Below, piece after piece: positions 52,004-60,341 of a stretch of 64,000 bases of DNA (position 1 is the first letter of the stretch; every line of letters begins with the position of its first letter). The position numbers and the translations under genes were made by a program. This DNA comes from GCA-2737725 sp033763995 (GTDB lineage: Bacteria > Pseudomonadota > Alphaproteobacteria > Rhodospirillales > Rhodospirillaceae): assembly GCA_033763995.1 (NCBI GenBank), contig JANRJL010000034.1, positions 1-64,000 of the forward strand, given 5' to 3'. Below the pieces are notes generated by a model. It saw only the letters and a program-made list of their open reading frames with translations. It searched no databases and was not told where the DNA came from.

Positions 52004-53103
52004 TGCCGTCCACGCTTTCCCCGCGCCCTGGAATCGACTCCATCAAGCCCTACGTGCCGGGCCAAACCGTCAGCGCCGAGGGGCGCAGCATCAAGCTCTC
52101 CGCCAACGAGTCCGCCCTGGGCCCGAGCGCCCTGGCGGTGGAGGCCTACCGCGCCGCCGCCGAGCGCATGTTCCGCTACCCCGAGTCCGACGCCGTGGAA
52201 ATTCGTGCCGCCATCGCGGCGCACTACGGCGTGCAAGCCCAGCGCATTCTCATGGGCATCGGCTCCGACGAATTGCTCAGCGCCCTGGTGCGCGCCTACG
52301 CAGGGCTCGGCGATGAAGTGCTTTACCCCACCGCGACGTTTCCCATGTACCGCATTTACGCCGCCGCCACGGGTGCCGCAACCGTGCAAGCGCCCGACCG
52401 CGATTACGGCGCCGACATCGACGCGCTGCTGGCCAGGGTCACGCCGCGCACCAAAGTCGTGATCATCGCCAATCCCAACAATCCGACCGGGACTTATACG
52501 TCCAAGTCCGAACTGGACCGCCTGCGAGCAGGTTTGCGCGACGACATTCTGCTCATCGTCGACGCGGCCTACGCCGAATACGTCGAGCGCCCCGACTACG
52601 ACCCCGGCGTTTCATTGGTCGAGGCCACCACCAACACCGCCATGACGCGCACGTTCTCGAAAATCCACGGCATGGCGGGCTTGCGGCTGGGCTGGTGCTA
52701 CGCCTGCGAGGACATCATCGGCGTGGTGGGGCGCATCCGCTCGCCGTTCAATGTGTCCACGCCCGCGCAAGCGGCGGGCATCGCGGCGCTGAAGGACACG
52801 GCCTTTCAACGCCGCGTGATCGAGCACACGCGGCGCTGGCGCGAGACGCTGATCCAACGCCTGAAGGGTTACGGATTGTCGATCACCGGCACCGAGGGCA
52901 ATTTCGTCAATGTTGGTTTTTCGGACCAGCCGGGCCGCAAGGCCGCCGACCTCGATGCGCACTTGAAAAGCAAGGGCATCTCGGTGCGGCCCATGGCCAT
53001 GTTCGGCCTGCCCAACCACCTGCGCATCACCATCGGCACCGACGACGAGATGCAAGCGCTGATGGACGCGCTGGAGGGGTTTTATGCGGCGGGGAAGGTG
53101 TAG
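52003..53103 (+). CDS. hisC: Histidinol-phosphate aminotransferase-like enzyme
   Basis: A 366-residue PLP-dependent class I/II aminotransferase close to HisC: KPYVPG, LSANESALGP, ANPNNPTGT, DAAYAEY, TFSKIHGMAGLRLGW (catalytic Lys in FSKIHG) and LRITIG. HisC catalyses the glutamate-dependent step to histidinol phosphate, but copies outside a his operon often act on aromatic amino acids such as tyrosine or phenylalanine. Coupling to an MFS transporter here points to a secondary role. The start ATG overlaps the transporter stop. Confidence 0.9.
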   Translation: MPSTLSPRPGIDSIKPYVPGQTVSAEGRSIKLSANESALGPSALAVEAYRAAAERMFRYPESDAVEIRAAIAAHYGVQAQRILMGIGSDELLSALVRAYAGLGDEVLYPTATFPMYRIYAAATGAATVQAPDRDYGADIDALLARVTPRTKVVIIANPNNPTGTYTSKSELDRLRAGLRDDILLIVDAAYAEYVERPDYDPGVSLVEATTNTAMTRTFSKIHGMAGLRLGWCYACEDIIGVVGRIRSPFNVSTPAQAAGIAALKDTAFQRRVIEHTRRWRETLIQRLKGYGLSITGTEGNFVNVGFSDQPGRKAADLDAHLKSKGISVRPMAMFGLPNHLRITIGTDDEMQALMDALEGFYAAGKV

Positions 53104-53112
53104 GAGCGCGGC

Positions 53113-53373
53113 TTGACTGAACATCCTCACCTGCAGAGTGTGATCCGTTACCGCGTCTTGCGCTGGCTGCTCGCGCCCGTCGTCGCCGTGCACAACTTCG
53201 AGGAATGGTTGACGATTCCTAGTTTTGCCGACACCGCCGCCGATATAGCCGCGCGGTTCAACCTTCCGCTCGCGCTGCCGCCCTGGGAGGCGGTGCAACT
53301 GGCACTGGTTCTCGTCACGCTGGTCCCGGCGTTGATCGTGGCCTGGGCGTCCCTGCATTTGGGGTCAGAGTAA
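53113..53373 (+). pseudogene. HXXEE-domain protein, 3' truncated
   Basis: The N-terminal 86 residues of an HXXEE-domain membrane protein: HNFEEW is the name-giving motif and one transmembrane helix follows (AVQLALVLVTLVPALIVAW). Family members are usually about twice this length. The last five codons (HLGSE, stop) are encoded by the left arm of a palindromic repeat, so insertion of that repeat, or deletion next to it, removed the C-terminal half. The start is a TTG ten bases after the hisC-like stop. Confidence 0.6.
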
Positions 53374-53413
53374 AAATTGAAGTTTTTTACAATTTTTACT
53401 CTGACCCCAAATG
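53356..53413. repeat. 24-bp inverted repeat, REP/RAYT-like
   Basis: Perfect arms of 24 bp (53356-53379 and 53390-53413, beginning CATTTGGGGTCAGAGTAA) flank a ten-base loop. GGGGTCAGAGT palindromes are common in proteobacterial REP elements mobilised by RAYT transposases, as far as I recall; no RAYT gene is in the window. It could also end transcription from both sides. Confidence 0.8.
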
Positions 53414-53437
53414 ACCTCGGGGAAATGCTCCTTCCCC

Positions 53438-54409
53438 CTACGCCTTCAAGAACTTCGCCACTTCTTCCGCCCAGGCCTCGGGCTGCTGGTCGACGATGTC
53501 CACGCCGCCGCCTTGCAGCTCGGCGTAGGCGAAGTCGGGGCGCATCTTCATGGTCTGCTTGGCGTTCTCATAAATCTGGTCGCCGGTGTTGGTGATGATC
53601 AGCGTCGGGCGCTTGATCTTCGGGATCGAGGCGTTGTGGTTGTACAAAAACGCGGCGTGGTGGCCGTACCAGAACGGCCCGTAGCCCATGAAGCGCTCCA
53701 CGGTGTAGCGCGTGATCAGCCGTGGGTTCGGCGGCTCGCCACCGGCCGCGTACATGCGGTACCGGCCCATGAAGGCCGCCTGCATGTGCGTGCCGTCGGG
53801 CTTGTAGACGAAGTCGATCTCGCCGCGCTGGTTGCCGTCGAGGAAGCGCTCGCGCTCGGCCTCGGTCATGGGGAACGGCCCGGCGATCACCAGCTTGCGC
53901 ACGCGCTCGGGGAACTGCTGCTCCACCTCGGTCGCCACCAGCCCGCCGGTGTGATGGCCCAGCACGTCGACGGTCTTGAGCCCCAAGTGATCGAGCACGG
54001 CCGGCACGACCTTGGCCCAGTCCTCCACCTTCGGCACGAAGGTGGTGACGTCGGAGAAGCCGAAGCCGGGGCAATCAATCGCGATGGGCCGGATGCCGCG
54101 ATCCATGAGCGGCTTGAAGACGTTCTCGAACTGGCGCGAGCTCATGGGTGCTTGATGGATCATCACCAGCGGCAGGCCGCCGTTGGCGCCGTCGTGATAA
54201 TGCACTTGTCCGTAAGGGCCCTCGGCGTAGCCGCGCTTCATCTTCGGCAGCGTGATCTTCTCCGGCGGCGGGTTGGGCTTGTACTTCACCACCGGCTGGT
54301 CTTGCGCCTGCGCGGTACTTGCCTCGACGGCGGTCGCGGCGGCGGCCCCGGCGGCGGCCAACAGGGTCAAGGCGCGGCGGGAGAGCTTCGGAGTGGCTTC
54401 GGTCGTCAT
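53438..54409 (-). CDS. Exported alpha/beta hydrolase with GHHTG elbow
   Basis: A 323-residue alpha/beta-fold protein with a twin-arginine signal (KLSRRALTLLAAAG, cleavage near AQA-QD). AAGGA precedes the ATG at 54409. The mature start RGYAEGPYGQVHYHD, HQAPMSSRQFE and the elbow LGHHTGG are shared in pattern with the protein at 62508. The elbow has His where the nucleophilic Ser should be, so a classical esterase mechanism is unlikely; it may be a lyase, a cofactor-free oxygenase-like enzyme or a binding protein. Confidence 0.87.
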   Translation of the reverse strand: MTTEATPKLSRRALTLLAAAGAAAATAVEASTAQAQDQPVVKYKPNPPPEKITLPKMKRGYAEGPYGQVHYHDGANGGLPLVMIHQAPMSSRQFENVFKPLMDRGIRPIAIDCPGFGFSDVTTFVPKVEDWAKVVPAVLDHLGLKTVDVLGHHTGGLVATEVEQQFPERVRKLVIAGPFPMTEAERERFLDGNQRGEIDFVYKPDGTHMQAAFMGRYRMYAAGGEPPNPRLITRYTVERFMGYGPFWYGHHAAFLYNHNASIPKIKRPTLIITNTGDQIYENAKQTMKMRPDFAYAELQGGGVDIVDQQPEAWAEEVAKFLKA

Positions 54410-54519
54410 GGCGTGGGTCCTTCCGGTTTTTGGAGCATGTAGCGGCGCATATTCGATCAGTGAATTGCGTGGATAACGCGGTAACCGCATTCTTTCCCAA
54501 GCCACTGTATGTTATGATT

Positions 54520-54886
54520 GATCTATGACCATCGCGGCGCACATGCGCCGCTCGGCATGCGAACTCGCCGCGCGGCGTGACAGTGCCCTTCCGGCGTCCG
54601 GCGATGCGCGCGCGCGGCTCCAGTTTTCCCCACAAGTCCGACAATCCACACTATCCACGCGTCATTGTTTGGTCGCATTTCCACCGACTTGTTTCCTTGG
54701 GCCAACCGGTCCCCACTTGTCGGGGAAATGCTCTGGAATAATTTTTCAAATTTGCGTCCGTTCGCGCCATGAGTCCGCCTGTTATTTTGGAATCCTCCCT
54801 GAAATAACAGGTGGAACAGGCAACCGTTACGCGCAAATCAGTGCCATTTTTCGGTGTCAGCGCAAAAAATTTGCGCGCGGGATTTG
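54520..54886 (+). repeat. Copy B of ~350-nt dispersed repeat
   Basis: The plus-strand counterpart of 46500-46850. It holds GCGGCGCACATG near 54535, GACAATCCACAC, a GCATTT...GGGGAAATGC stem with an embedded CCAACCGGTCCCC palindrome (54694-54732), GCTCTGGAATAATTTTTC, the CCTGTTATTTT...AAATAACAGG hairpin (54778-54813) with GGAACAGG, and an AAAATTTGCGCGCGGG end. It occupies much of the 54410-55091 gap, in which I see no gene. Confidence 0.7.
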
Positions 54887-54960
54887 CGGAGTGATGAGCG
54901 CATCGAATGGGGAAAACCCAGAGCGAGTGTCAATGGACTGGGACCGAGAGACAACTCAGG

Positions 54961-55053
54961 TGTCATCCTGGGCTTCATGCCCAGGATCCAGGGCTTTTTG
55001 GTTACATCTCAAACAGAACCCCCTGGACCCTGGGAATAAATCCCAGGGTGACA
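54961..55053. repeat. Long inverted repeat with palindromic arms
   Basis: TGTCATCCTGGG...CCAGGATCCAGGG (54961-54993) is mirrored by CCCTGGACCCTGGG...CCCAGGGTGACA (55021-55053); each arm can also fold on itself. It resembles intergenic repeats common in several alphaproteobacteria and lies just downstream of the SDR gene on the minus strand. Confidence 0.7.
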
Positions 55054-55091
55054 GCCAGAGAAGGACGCGCGTCCGGCGACGACCCGAGGAA

Positions 55092-55871
55092 TCACTTCAT
55101 CGGATTATTCAGAAAGCGCTCGATACGGCCGCGCTGGAAGGCCACGGGGTCCTTGCGGACGGACTCGTGCAGCTCCTGGGCGCCGAGGCCCGCATAGATG
55201 TCGTCCTCGCCGCGCTCCACCGCGGCCAGCACCTCGCGCGCGTGATCGGGCGCGGAGGTTTTGGCATGGGTGCCCTTGGCCGACATGCGGCTTTCCACCG
55301 CACCGGTGAACACGCCGTGCACCGAGACGTTGCTTTTCATGAGTTCGGCGCGGATGCCGATGGTGGCCAAGGCGAATGCGCCCTTGGCGGCGCTGTAGCT
55401 GGAAAATTCCACCACGCAGTACATCGCGCCCACGGAGAGGATGTTGACGATCGCGGCCCCGCCCTCGCGGCTTGCCGCGTTCTTGGTCAGGTGCGGCGCG
55501 AAGCCCCGGCACATTTCCACGTGGGCCCAGAAATCGGTTTCCATCACCTTGCGCGCGTCGCTCAGGTCCGCGGCGGCGATGAAGCGGCGCTCGGCGGCGG
55601 TCTCGCTGCCGGCGATGCCGGCGTTGTTGACCAACAGTTCCACATCGGGCGCCGCCGCGAAAGCCGCCCGGCGCTGGGCGTCATTCGTGATGTCGAGGGT
55701 GAGCGGCACGACGCGGGCCGGGTCCAGCGCGACGATGGCGGCCAGCGTGGCGGGGCGGCGCGCGGCGGCGTAAACCTTGGCCGCGCCCCGCTCCAGCAGC
55801 ACCTCGACGAAGCCCTTGCCGATGCCCTCGTTGGCGCCGGTGACCAGTGCTGCGCAGCCTTTGACGATCAT
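55092..55871 (-). CDS. Short-chain dehydrogenase/reductase
   Basis: A 259-residue cytoplasmic SDR. TGANEGIGKGF, NNAG, NILSVGAMY and YSAAK are intact, so it should be catalytically active; the loop after the active site (VFTGAVESRM) is less typical. The N-terminus has no signal. It is flanked by repeats on both sides, with no operon partner. The reaction cannot be assigned. Confidence 0.88.
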   Translation of the reverse strand: MIVKGCAALVTGANEGIGKGFVEVLLERGAAKVYAAARRPATLAAIVALDPARVVPLTLDITNDAQRRAAFAAAPDVELLVNNAGIAGSETAAERRFIAAADLSDARKVMETDFWAHVEMCRGFAPHLTKNAASREGGAAIVNILSVGAMYCVVEFSSYSAAKGAFALATIGIRAELMKSNVSVHGVFTGAVESRMSAKGTHAKTSAPDHAREVLAAVERGEDDIYAGLGAQELHESVRKDPVAFQRGRIERFLNNPMK

Positions 55872-55886
55872 GGGGCACCCGGGGGG

Positions 55887-55988
55887 CTAGAGCCAAATTC
55901 GATTGAACTGAGTCACATTACCTCAATAACTTGTTCTTTTTGGTCGCATTCTCCACGCCAACCGGTTCCCACTTGTCGGGAGAATGCC
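55887..55988. repeat. Alphaproteobacterial intergenic palindrome, reversed copy
   Basis: The reverse complement matches 16089-16190 over both the tail (GATTGAACTGAGTCA reversed) and the palindrome GCATTCTCC / GGAGAATGC around CCAACCGGTTCCC. It lies upstream of the SDR gene. Confidence 0.7.
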
Positions 55989-56091
55989 TTATGGACCAAT
56001 TGTCCGGCCAGTTTAGACATTTTTAACCAAAGCGGTACAACACTGCAAAAGCAGGGGCTATCGTGGCCCCGACGCCGTCTTGGAGCGGGCC

Positions 56092-56313
56092 ATGGGCGCC
56101 CTATTGGAACAGGTCACCAGTTCGCCGGAGGTTTCGTTGACGCTGATCGTCGACGATCTCATGCGCCGCCATCGCGACTGCTCCGCCGAGGCCCTGCCCG
56201 ACCCCGACGCGCTGCAAGACTGGCTCAACGTGCTGGGCAAGCAGTCCATGCCGTTGATCAGCACGCCGGCGGGCCGCGCCAATCTCGAGGCGTGGCTGGA
56301 CGCGGTGGGCTAA
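56092..56313 (+). CDS. Small hypothetical protein
   Basis: A 73-residue acidic helical protein with GGAG six bases before the ATG at 56092 (a TTG at 56080 is possible). PDALQDWLNVLGKQ and ANLEAWLDAV read as helices; LTLIVDDLMRRHRD is amphipathic. No family is recognised. It stands alone between repeats. Confidence 0.45.
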   Translation: MGALLEQVTSSPEVSLTLIVDDLMRRHRDCSAEALPDPDALQDWLNVLGKQSMPLISTPAGRANLEAWLDAVG

Positions 56314-56575
56314 ACGCCGCAGCCACCGAGCGGCTTTTCCACGCGGACCGCGCGCGCATCAGCGGTTTCTCTTTCGCGCGGCAACGCCTGGGTCCGCAAC
56401 TTCAGTTGACGTGCCCGCCCGCCGCGCCTCGAAAAATCGCACCTGAGATTGAGCCCGACGGCATTCATGAAATCGTGGGTTTATTTACTGCGCCTAAAGT
56501 ATCAGATTCGAATGATTCTAATTATTTTCCATCTTCTTCCGTTTTGACTCGACACCGAATATCCCGTGAAAGTAA

Positions 56576-56596
56576 AATACAATCATTGATTGTATT
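56576..56596. promoter_or_regulatory. 21-bp perfect palindrome upstream of hybrid kinase
   Basis: AATACAATCATTGATTGTATT is a perfect palindrome 31 bases before the kinase start, inside an AT-rich stretch (56460-56620). It is a good candidate operator. The rest of the 56314-56627 gap shows nothing else. Confidence 0.45.
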
Positions 56597-56627
56597 AAGG
56601 TTATTATGAATTTGCATTGGAAGTGCC

Positions 56628-59600
56628 GTGCCTTTTCCTAGCCTGGTGGTCACTCAGCTTAGCGCCATGAGACGTGTCGGGGGATACTTCTCTCTCGTCA
56701 TAATTGTGCTTGTTTTCGGCTTTTCGCTGACGGGAACGATGTGGCTGGTTCAAGCCGAGCGCGAAGAGGCGGCGCTGCAGAGGCTGCTCGCCGAGGAACT
56801 GCGGACGGTCACGGCCCTCGTCGAACGCGAGATCGGGGGAATCCAAAATGCGGTTGCACGCCAGGCGGCCCGTTGGAACGCCCTCAACGGCACGCCGCGC
56901 GAAGTCTGGGATGTCGATGCCAGCGGCAATTTTGACTCCTATCTCGGAGTGATCTCCCTGGCCTGGATCGACGATCAAGGCCGCGCCCGCTGGATTTTCG
57001 AGAACAACCGCACCGCCGATGTCGACCTCGACCTGAACGGGTCGCCCGAGATGGCCGAAGCGCTCCGGCGCGCGCGCGAAACCGACGACATCGCGGTGAG
57101 CGCCCCGTTCCGCTCGCTGCGCGACGGCGTCATGGCCATCAGCATTTTCAAGCCCGTGTTCACGTCCGGGGATTTTGACGGCTACATCGGTGTGCGTGTC
57201 AGTTTGGAAGCGCTATTGACCGGAATCGCCCGCCGCGCCGGTGTTGACGTGACTTTGAGCCTCACCGACGGCGACGGCCGCCTCTTGGTCGGCGACGCCT
57301 CCACCCCGGCCAACGATGAAGGGACGCGGGCCGTGCGCGCGTTCGCCGTCGGGGCAACGGCGCTGAACATGACCGCGTCACCGACGCCCCGGTTCATTCA
57401 ACGCAACGATCCGGGCTTTGCCGACGCGACGCTGATCTTGGGGCTCTCGGCAACATTGGTGTGCGTGGCGTTTGCCGTGATGGCATCGCGCATTCGGCGG
57501 CAAAATCGCCAGCTCATGGCCACGCGCGACCAGATCGCGGTGAACGATCGGCGTTACCGCGAGCTCTTCACGCGCGGCGAGCTGGGCTTCGTCGTATGCG
57601 ATCCGCGCAGCGTCATCATTGACTGCAACGACGCCTACGCGCGCATGGCCGGCCGCTCCGAGAGCGCGGCCTTGATCGGCCGCAGGGTCGCGGACCTGTT
57701 GCACCCGGAGGACAGCCAGCGCCTGTTGTCGGGCCTTGCCTCGCTTGACCGCGTCGACGGCACCCACAACAGCCAGTGGCGCTACCTCCGGCCGGACGGC
57801 ACGGAAATCGTCGCCTTGGTCAACACGATCAAGGAAGACACCGTCGACGGGCCGCGGTTGATCTGCATCGTCAACGACATCACCGAGCACCGAAAAGCCG
57901 AGCGCCGCGCCGCCGCCGCGACCAGCATTTACGGCAGCCTGTTCGACAGCACCGATATCGCCATTTACGACGACGACCTCAGCGGCTTGTTTCCGTACTT
58001 CGACGAGTTGCGCGCCGCCGGCATCGTCGATTTGCGCGCCCACGGCGCCAAGAATCCCGATGTCGTTCTGGAATGCGCGCGCCGGGTCAAGTTGAACAAC
58101 ATGAACGCCGCGGCGATGAAGATGTTCGGCGTCCGCTCTTATTCCGAATTCAGCCGCGATGACTATTTTCTGCTCGGCGAGCGCCCGAAGCACATCTTCA
58201 ATATCGCCTGCGCCATGTGGAACGGCGAGGCTCGGTACCACACGGAGGGCGCCTACACGCGCATCGACGGCGTCGAGATTCCCATCGCCTACAATTTGCG
58301 GATCCCGAAAACGATCGATGAAGCCCGCAGCGTGCCGTTCCTCGTGCTCGACCTGACCGACATCAGGGCCGCGGCGAACGCGCGCGAGGCCACCGCCGCC
58401 AAATCGCGCTTCCTGGCCAGCATGAGCCATGAAATCCGCACGCCCCTCAACGGCATCATCGCCAATTTGGAGCTGTTGGCGCAAACCGACCTCGGCCCGG
58501 GACAAGTGGAACTGCTGGACGACGCCGACAAGGCCGCGAAGTCCTTGATGGCGCTGATCGGCAACATTCTGGACTTCTCCAAAATCGAGGCCGGCAAGCT
58601 CGCCATCGAGATGGGCGACGTCGAGATCGAATCGCTCTTGCAACAAGTCGTCGACATTCTGCAAAGCAAGGCGCGCCAGAAGGGACTTTTCGTGACCTTT
58701 TCGATCGGCGCCGACGTGCCCGAGGTCGTGCGCGGCGACGCGGCGCGCTTGCGTCAAATCCTGCTCAACCTGGTCGGCAATTCCATCAAGTTCACCCATC
58801 GCGGGGGCATTCACCTCGCCGTCGACGCCAAGGATTGGGACGGTGCGGTATGCCTGCTGGAGTTCGCCGTGCACGACTCGGGCGTCGGCTTCCAGCCCTC
58901 CGAAACGGCAAAGTTATTCGAATCCTTCGCGCAGGCGCAAAATACCCGAGCGGGAACGCATGAGGAGGGAACCGGACTCGGCTTGTCCATCTGCCGCAGT
59001 CTCGTCGAGACCTTCGGCGGCGAGATTAGCGCCGAGGGCGTGCCGGGCGAAGGGGCGACGTTCCGCTTCTCGCTTCCCGCCGAATGCATTCGCCGTGCGT
59101 CAACGACGCGCCGCGCCGACTTGACCGGCCGGGCCGTGGCGCTCGTCGGCGACACGGAATTTTTGACCAGCCCGATCGCCAAATACTTCGTCGAGCGTCA
59201 CGCCGCCGTCACGCACTTCAAGGATTTGAACGCGGTTCTCGACGCCTGCGTGAGCGCCGATGCCGAGGGCCGCCATTTCGACATCGCCGTCATCGCCGCG
59301 CTGAGCGGCGATCCGGCGCGCGACCGCGAAAGCCTGCGCATCCTGCGGCAACATCGCACCGTGCCCTTGGTGGTGGGCGACGACCGCCGCGCCGCGGTCT
59401 GGCGCAAGACCCTGGGCATCGGCGGAGCGTGCATCGTCTCGGAGGCCGGCGCAAAGGCCCGCTTCGACCGCAACATGGCGGCTCTGGTGGGTGCATGGCC
59501 CGGCGTGGCGCTGCAAACGGCCGAGCGGCAGGACCGCAACGTCGCCTTGCCGGACTTCAACGGCGCGCACGTCCTGGTCCTGGAAGATCGGCTGGTCAAC

Positions 59601-60341
59601 CAAACCGTCATTCAACGGCAGCTAAAGAGGCTCAACGTCAAATGCACCATGGCGAGCGACGGCTTCCAGGGCCTTCAGAGATTGAAGGCGCAAAAATTCG
59701 CCCTCGTGCTGGCCGATTGCTCGATGCCCAACATGGACGGATTCGAGTTCACGCGGCAGCTGCGCCGCCAGGAGGCCCTGGCCGCGGACGGCCGCCGCCT
59801 GCCGATCATCGCGCTCACCGCCAATGCCTTTCGCGAGGACGCCGAGAAGTGCTTCGCCGCCGGCATGGACGATTTTCTGAGCAAGCCGGTCACGCTCGAC
59901 CGTCTCGGCACCGCGCTCGAGCGCTGGTTGAAACCGGAGACCGTCACGGCGGTCATCGCCGCGCCGCCACAGAAGGCGAAAACCGCCCCCGAGAGCGCGC
60001 CGATCGACATGGCCGCCCTGGCCGACTTGTTGGGCACGGCCGACACCGGCGTTTTGGCCGAGGTCTTGCGCGAGTTCGCCGCCGCCGCCCGCGCCTCGTT
60101 CGACGAGGTCGCGATGTCCGTCGCGCGCGACGATTTGCCCGGCATTATGGCGGCCGCCCATGGCGCCAAGGGCGAGGCCCGCAACGCCGCCGCCGTCCGG
60201 CTCGGCGATCTCTACGCGGATCTCGAGGCCAAGGCGCGCACCAAGGACCCAGCGGCGCTGCCCGTGGTTCTCAGTGACATTCGCGCGGAAGTGGCCCGGG
60301 TCGAATCATTCATCGCGACGCTGGCGGAGCGCGCGGCATGA
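56628..60341 (+). CDS. Hybrid sensor histidine kinase with Hpt domain
   Basis: A 1237-residue membrane sensor. Transmembrane helices at about 19-43 and 265-287 flank a CHASE/Cache-like periplasmic sensor (FIKPVF-type region IFKPVFTSGDFDGYIGVRVS). Then follow a PAS domain (about 305-420), a second PAS-like domain (about 430-585), HisKA with His601 in SMSHEIRTPLNG, HATPase (NLVGNSIKFTH, DSGVGF, GTGLGLSI), a degenerate receiver (about 825-935), a true receiver with Asp1030 in ADCSMPNMDG, and Hpt with His1178 in AAHGAKGEA. It starts at GTG with GGAAG upstream. It overlaps the next REC gene (ATGA), so its phosphate probably passes to that protein or to the REC-EAL protein. Confidence 0.93.
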   Translation: MPFPSLVVTQLSAMRRVGGYFSLVIIVLVFGFSLTGTMWLVQAEREEAALQRLLAEELRTVTALVEREIGGIQNAVARQAARWNALNGTPREVWDVDASGNFDSYLGVISLAWIDDQGRARWIFENNRTADVDLDLNGSPEMAEALRRARETDDIAVSAPFRSLRDGVMAISIFKPVFTSGDFDGYIGVRVSLEALLTGIARRAGVDVTLSLTDGDGRLLVGDASTPANDEGTRAVRAFAVGATALNMTASPTPRFIQRNDPGFADATLILGLSATLVCVAFAVMASRIRRQNRQLMATRDQIAVNDRRYRELFTRGELGFVVCDPRSVIIDCNDAYARMAGRSESAALIGRRVADLLHPEDSQRLLSGLASLDRVDGTHNSQWRYLRPDGTEIVALVNTIKEDTVDGPRLICIVNDITEHRKAERRAAAATSIYGSLFDSTDIAIYDDDLSGLFPYFDELRAAGIVDLRAHGAKNPDVVLECARRVKLNNMNAAAMKMFGVRSYSEFSRDDYFLLGERPKHIFNIACAMWNGEARYHTEGAYTRIDGVEIPIAYNLRIPKTIDEARSVPFLVLDLTDIRAAANAREATAAKSRFLASMSHEIRTPLNGIIANLELLAQTDLGPGQVELLDDADKAAKSLMALIGNILDFSKIEAGKLAIEMGDVEIESLLQQVVDILQSKARQKGLFVTFSIGADVPEVVRGDAARLRQILLNLVGNSIKFTHRGGIHLAVDAKDWDGAVCLLEFAVHDSGVGFQPSETAKLFESFAQAQNTRAGTHEEGTGLGLSICRSLVETFGGEISAEGVPGEGATFRFSLPAECIRRASTTRRADLTGRAVALVGDTEFLTSPIAKYFVERHAAVTHFKDLNAVLDACVSADAEGRHFDIAVIAALSGDPARDRESLRILRQHRTVPLVVGDDRRAAVWRKTLGIGGACIVSEAGAKARFDRNMAALVGAWPGVALQTAERQDRNVALPDFNGAHVLVLEDRLVNQTVIQRQLKRLNVKCTMASDGFQGLQRLKAQKFALVLADCSMPNMDGFEFTRQLRRQEALAADGRRLPIIALTANAFREDAEKCFAAGMDDFLSKPVTLDRLGTALERWLKPETVTAVIAAPPQKAKTAPESAPIDMAALADLLGTADTGVLAEVLREFAAAARASFDEVAMSVARDDLPGIMAAAHGAKGEARNAAAVRLGDLYADLEAKARTKDPAALPVVLSDIRAEVARVESFIATLAERAA

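Noticed and set aside
53356..53413. Simple intrinsic terminator
   Set aside because: The perfect 24-bp arms and the GGGGTCAGAGT sequence are those of a REP-type repeat, though it may also terminate transcription.
54525..56609. 694-codon plus-strand open frame
   Set aside because: It passes through two repeats and antisense to an intact SDR gene; no domain is seen except the repeat-encoded stretch noted separately.
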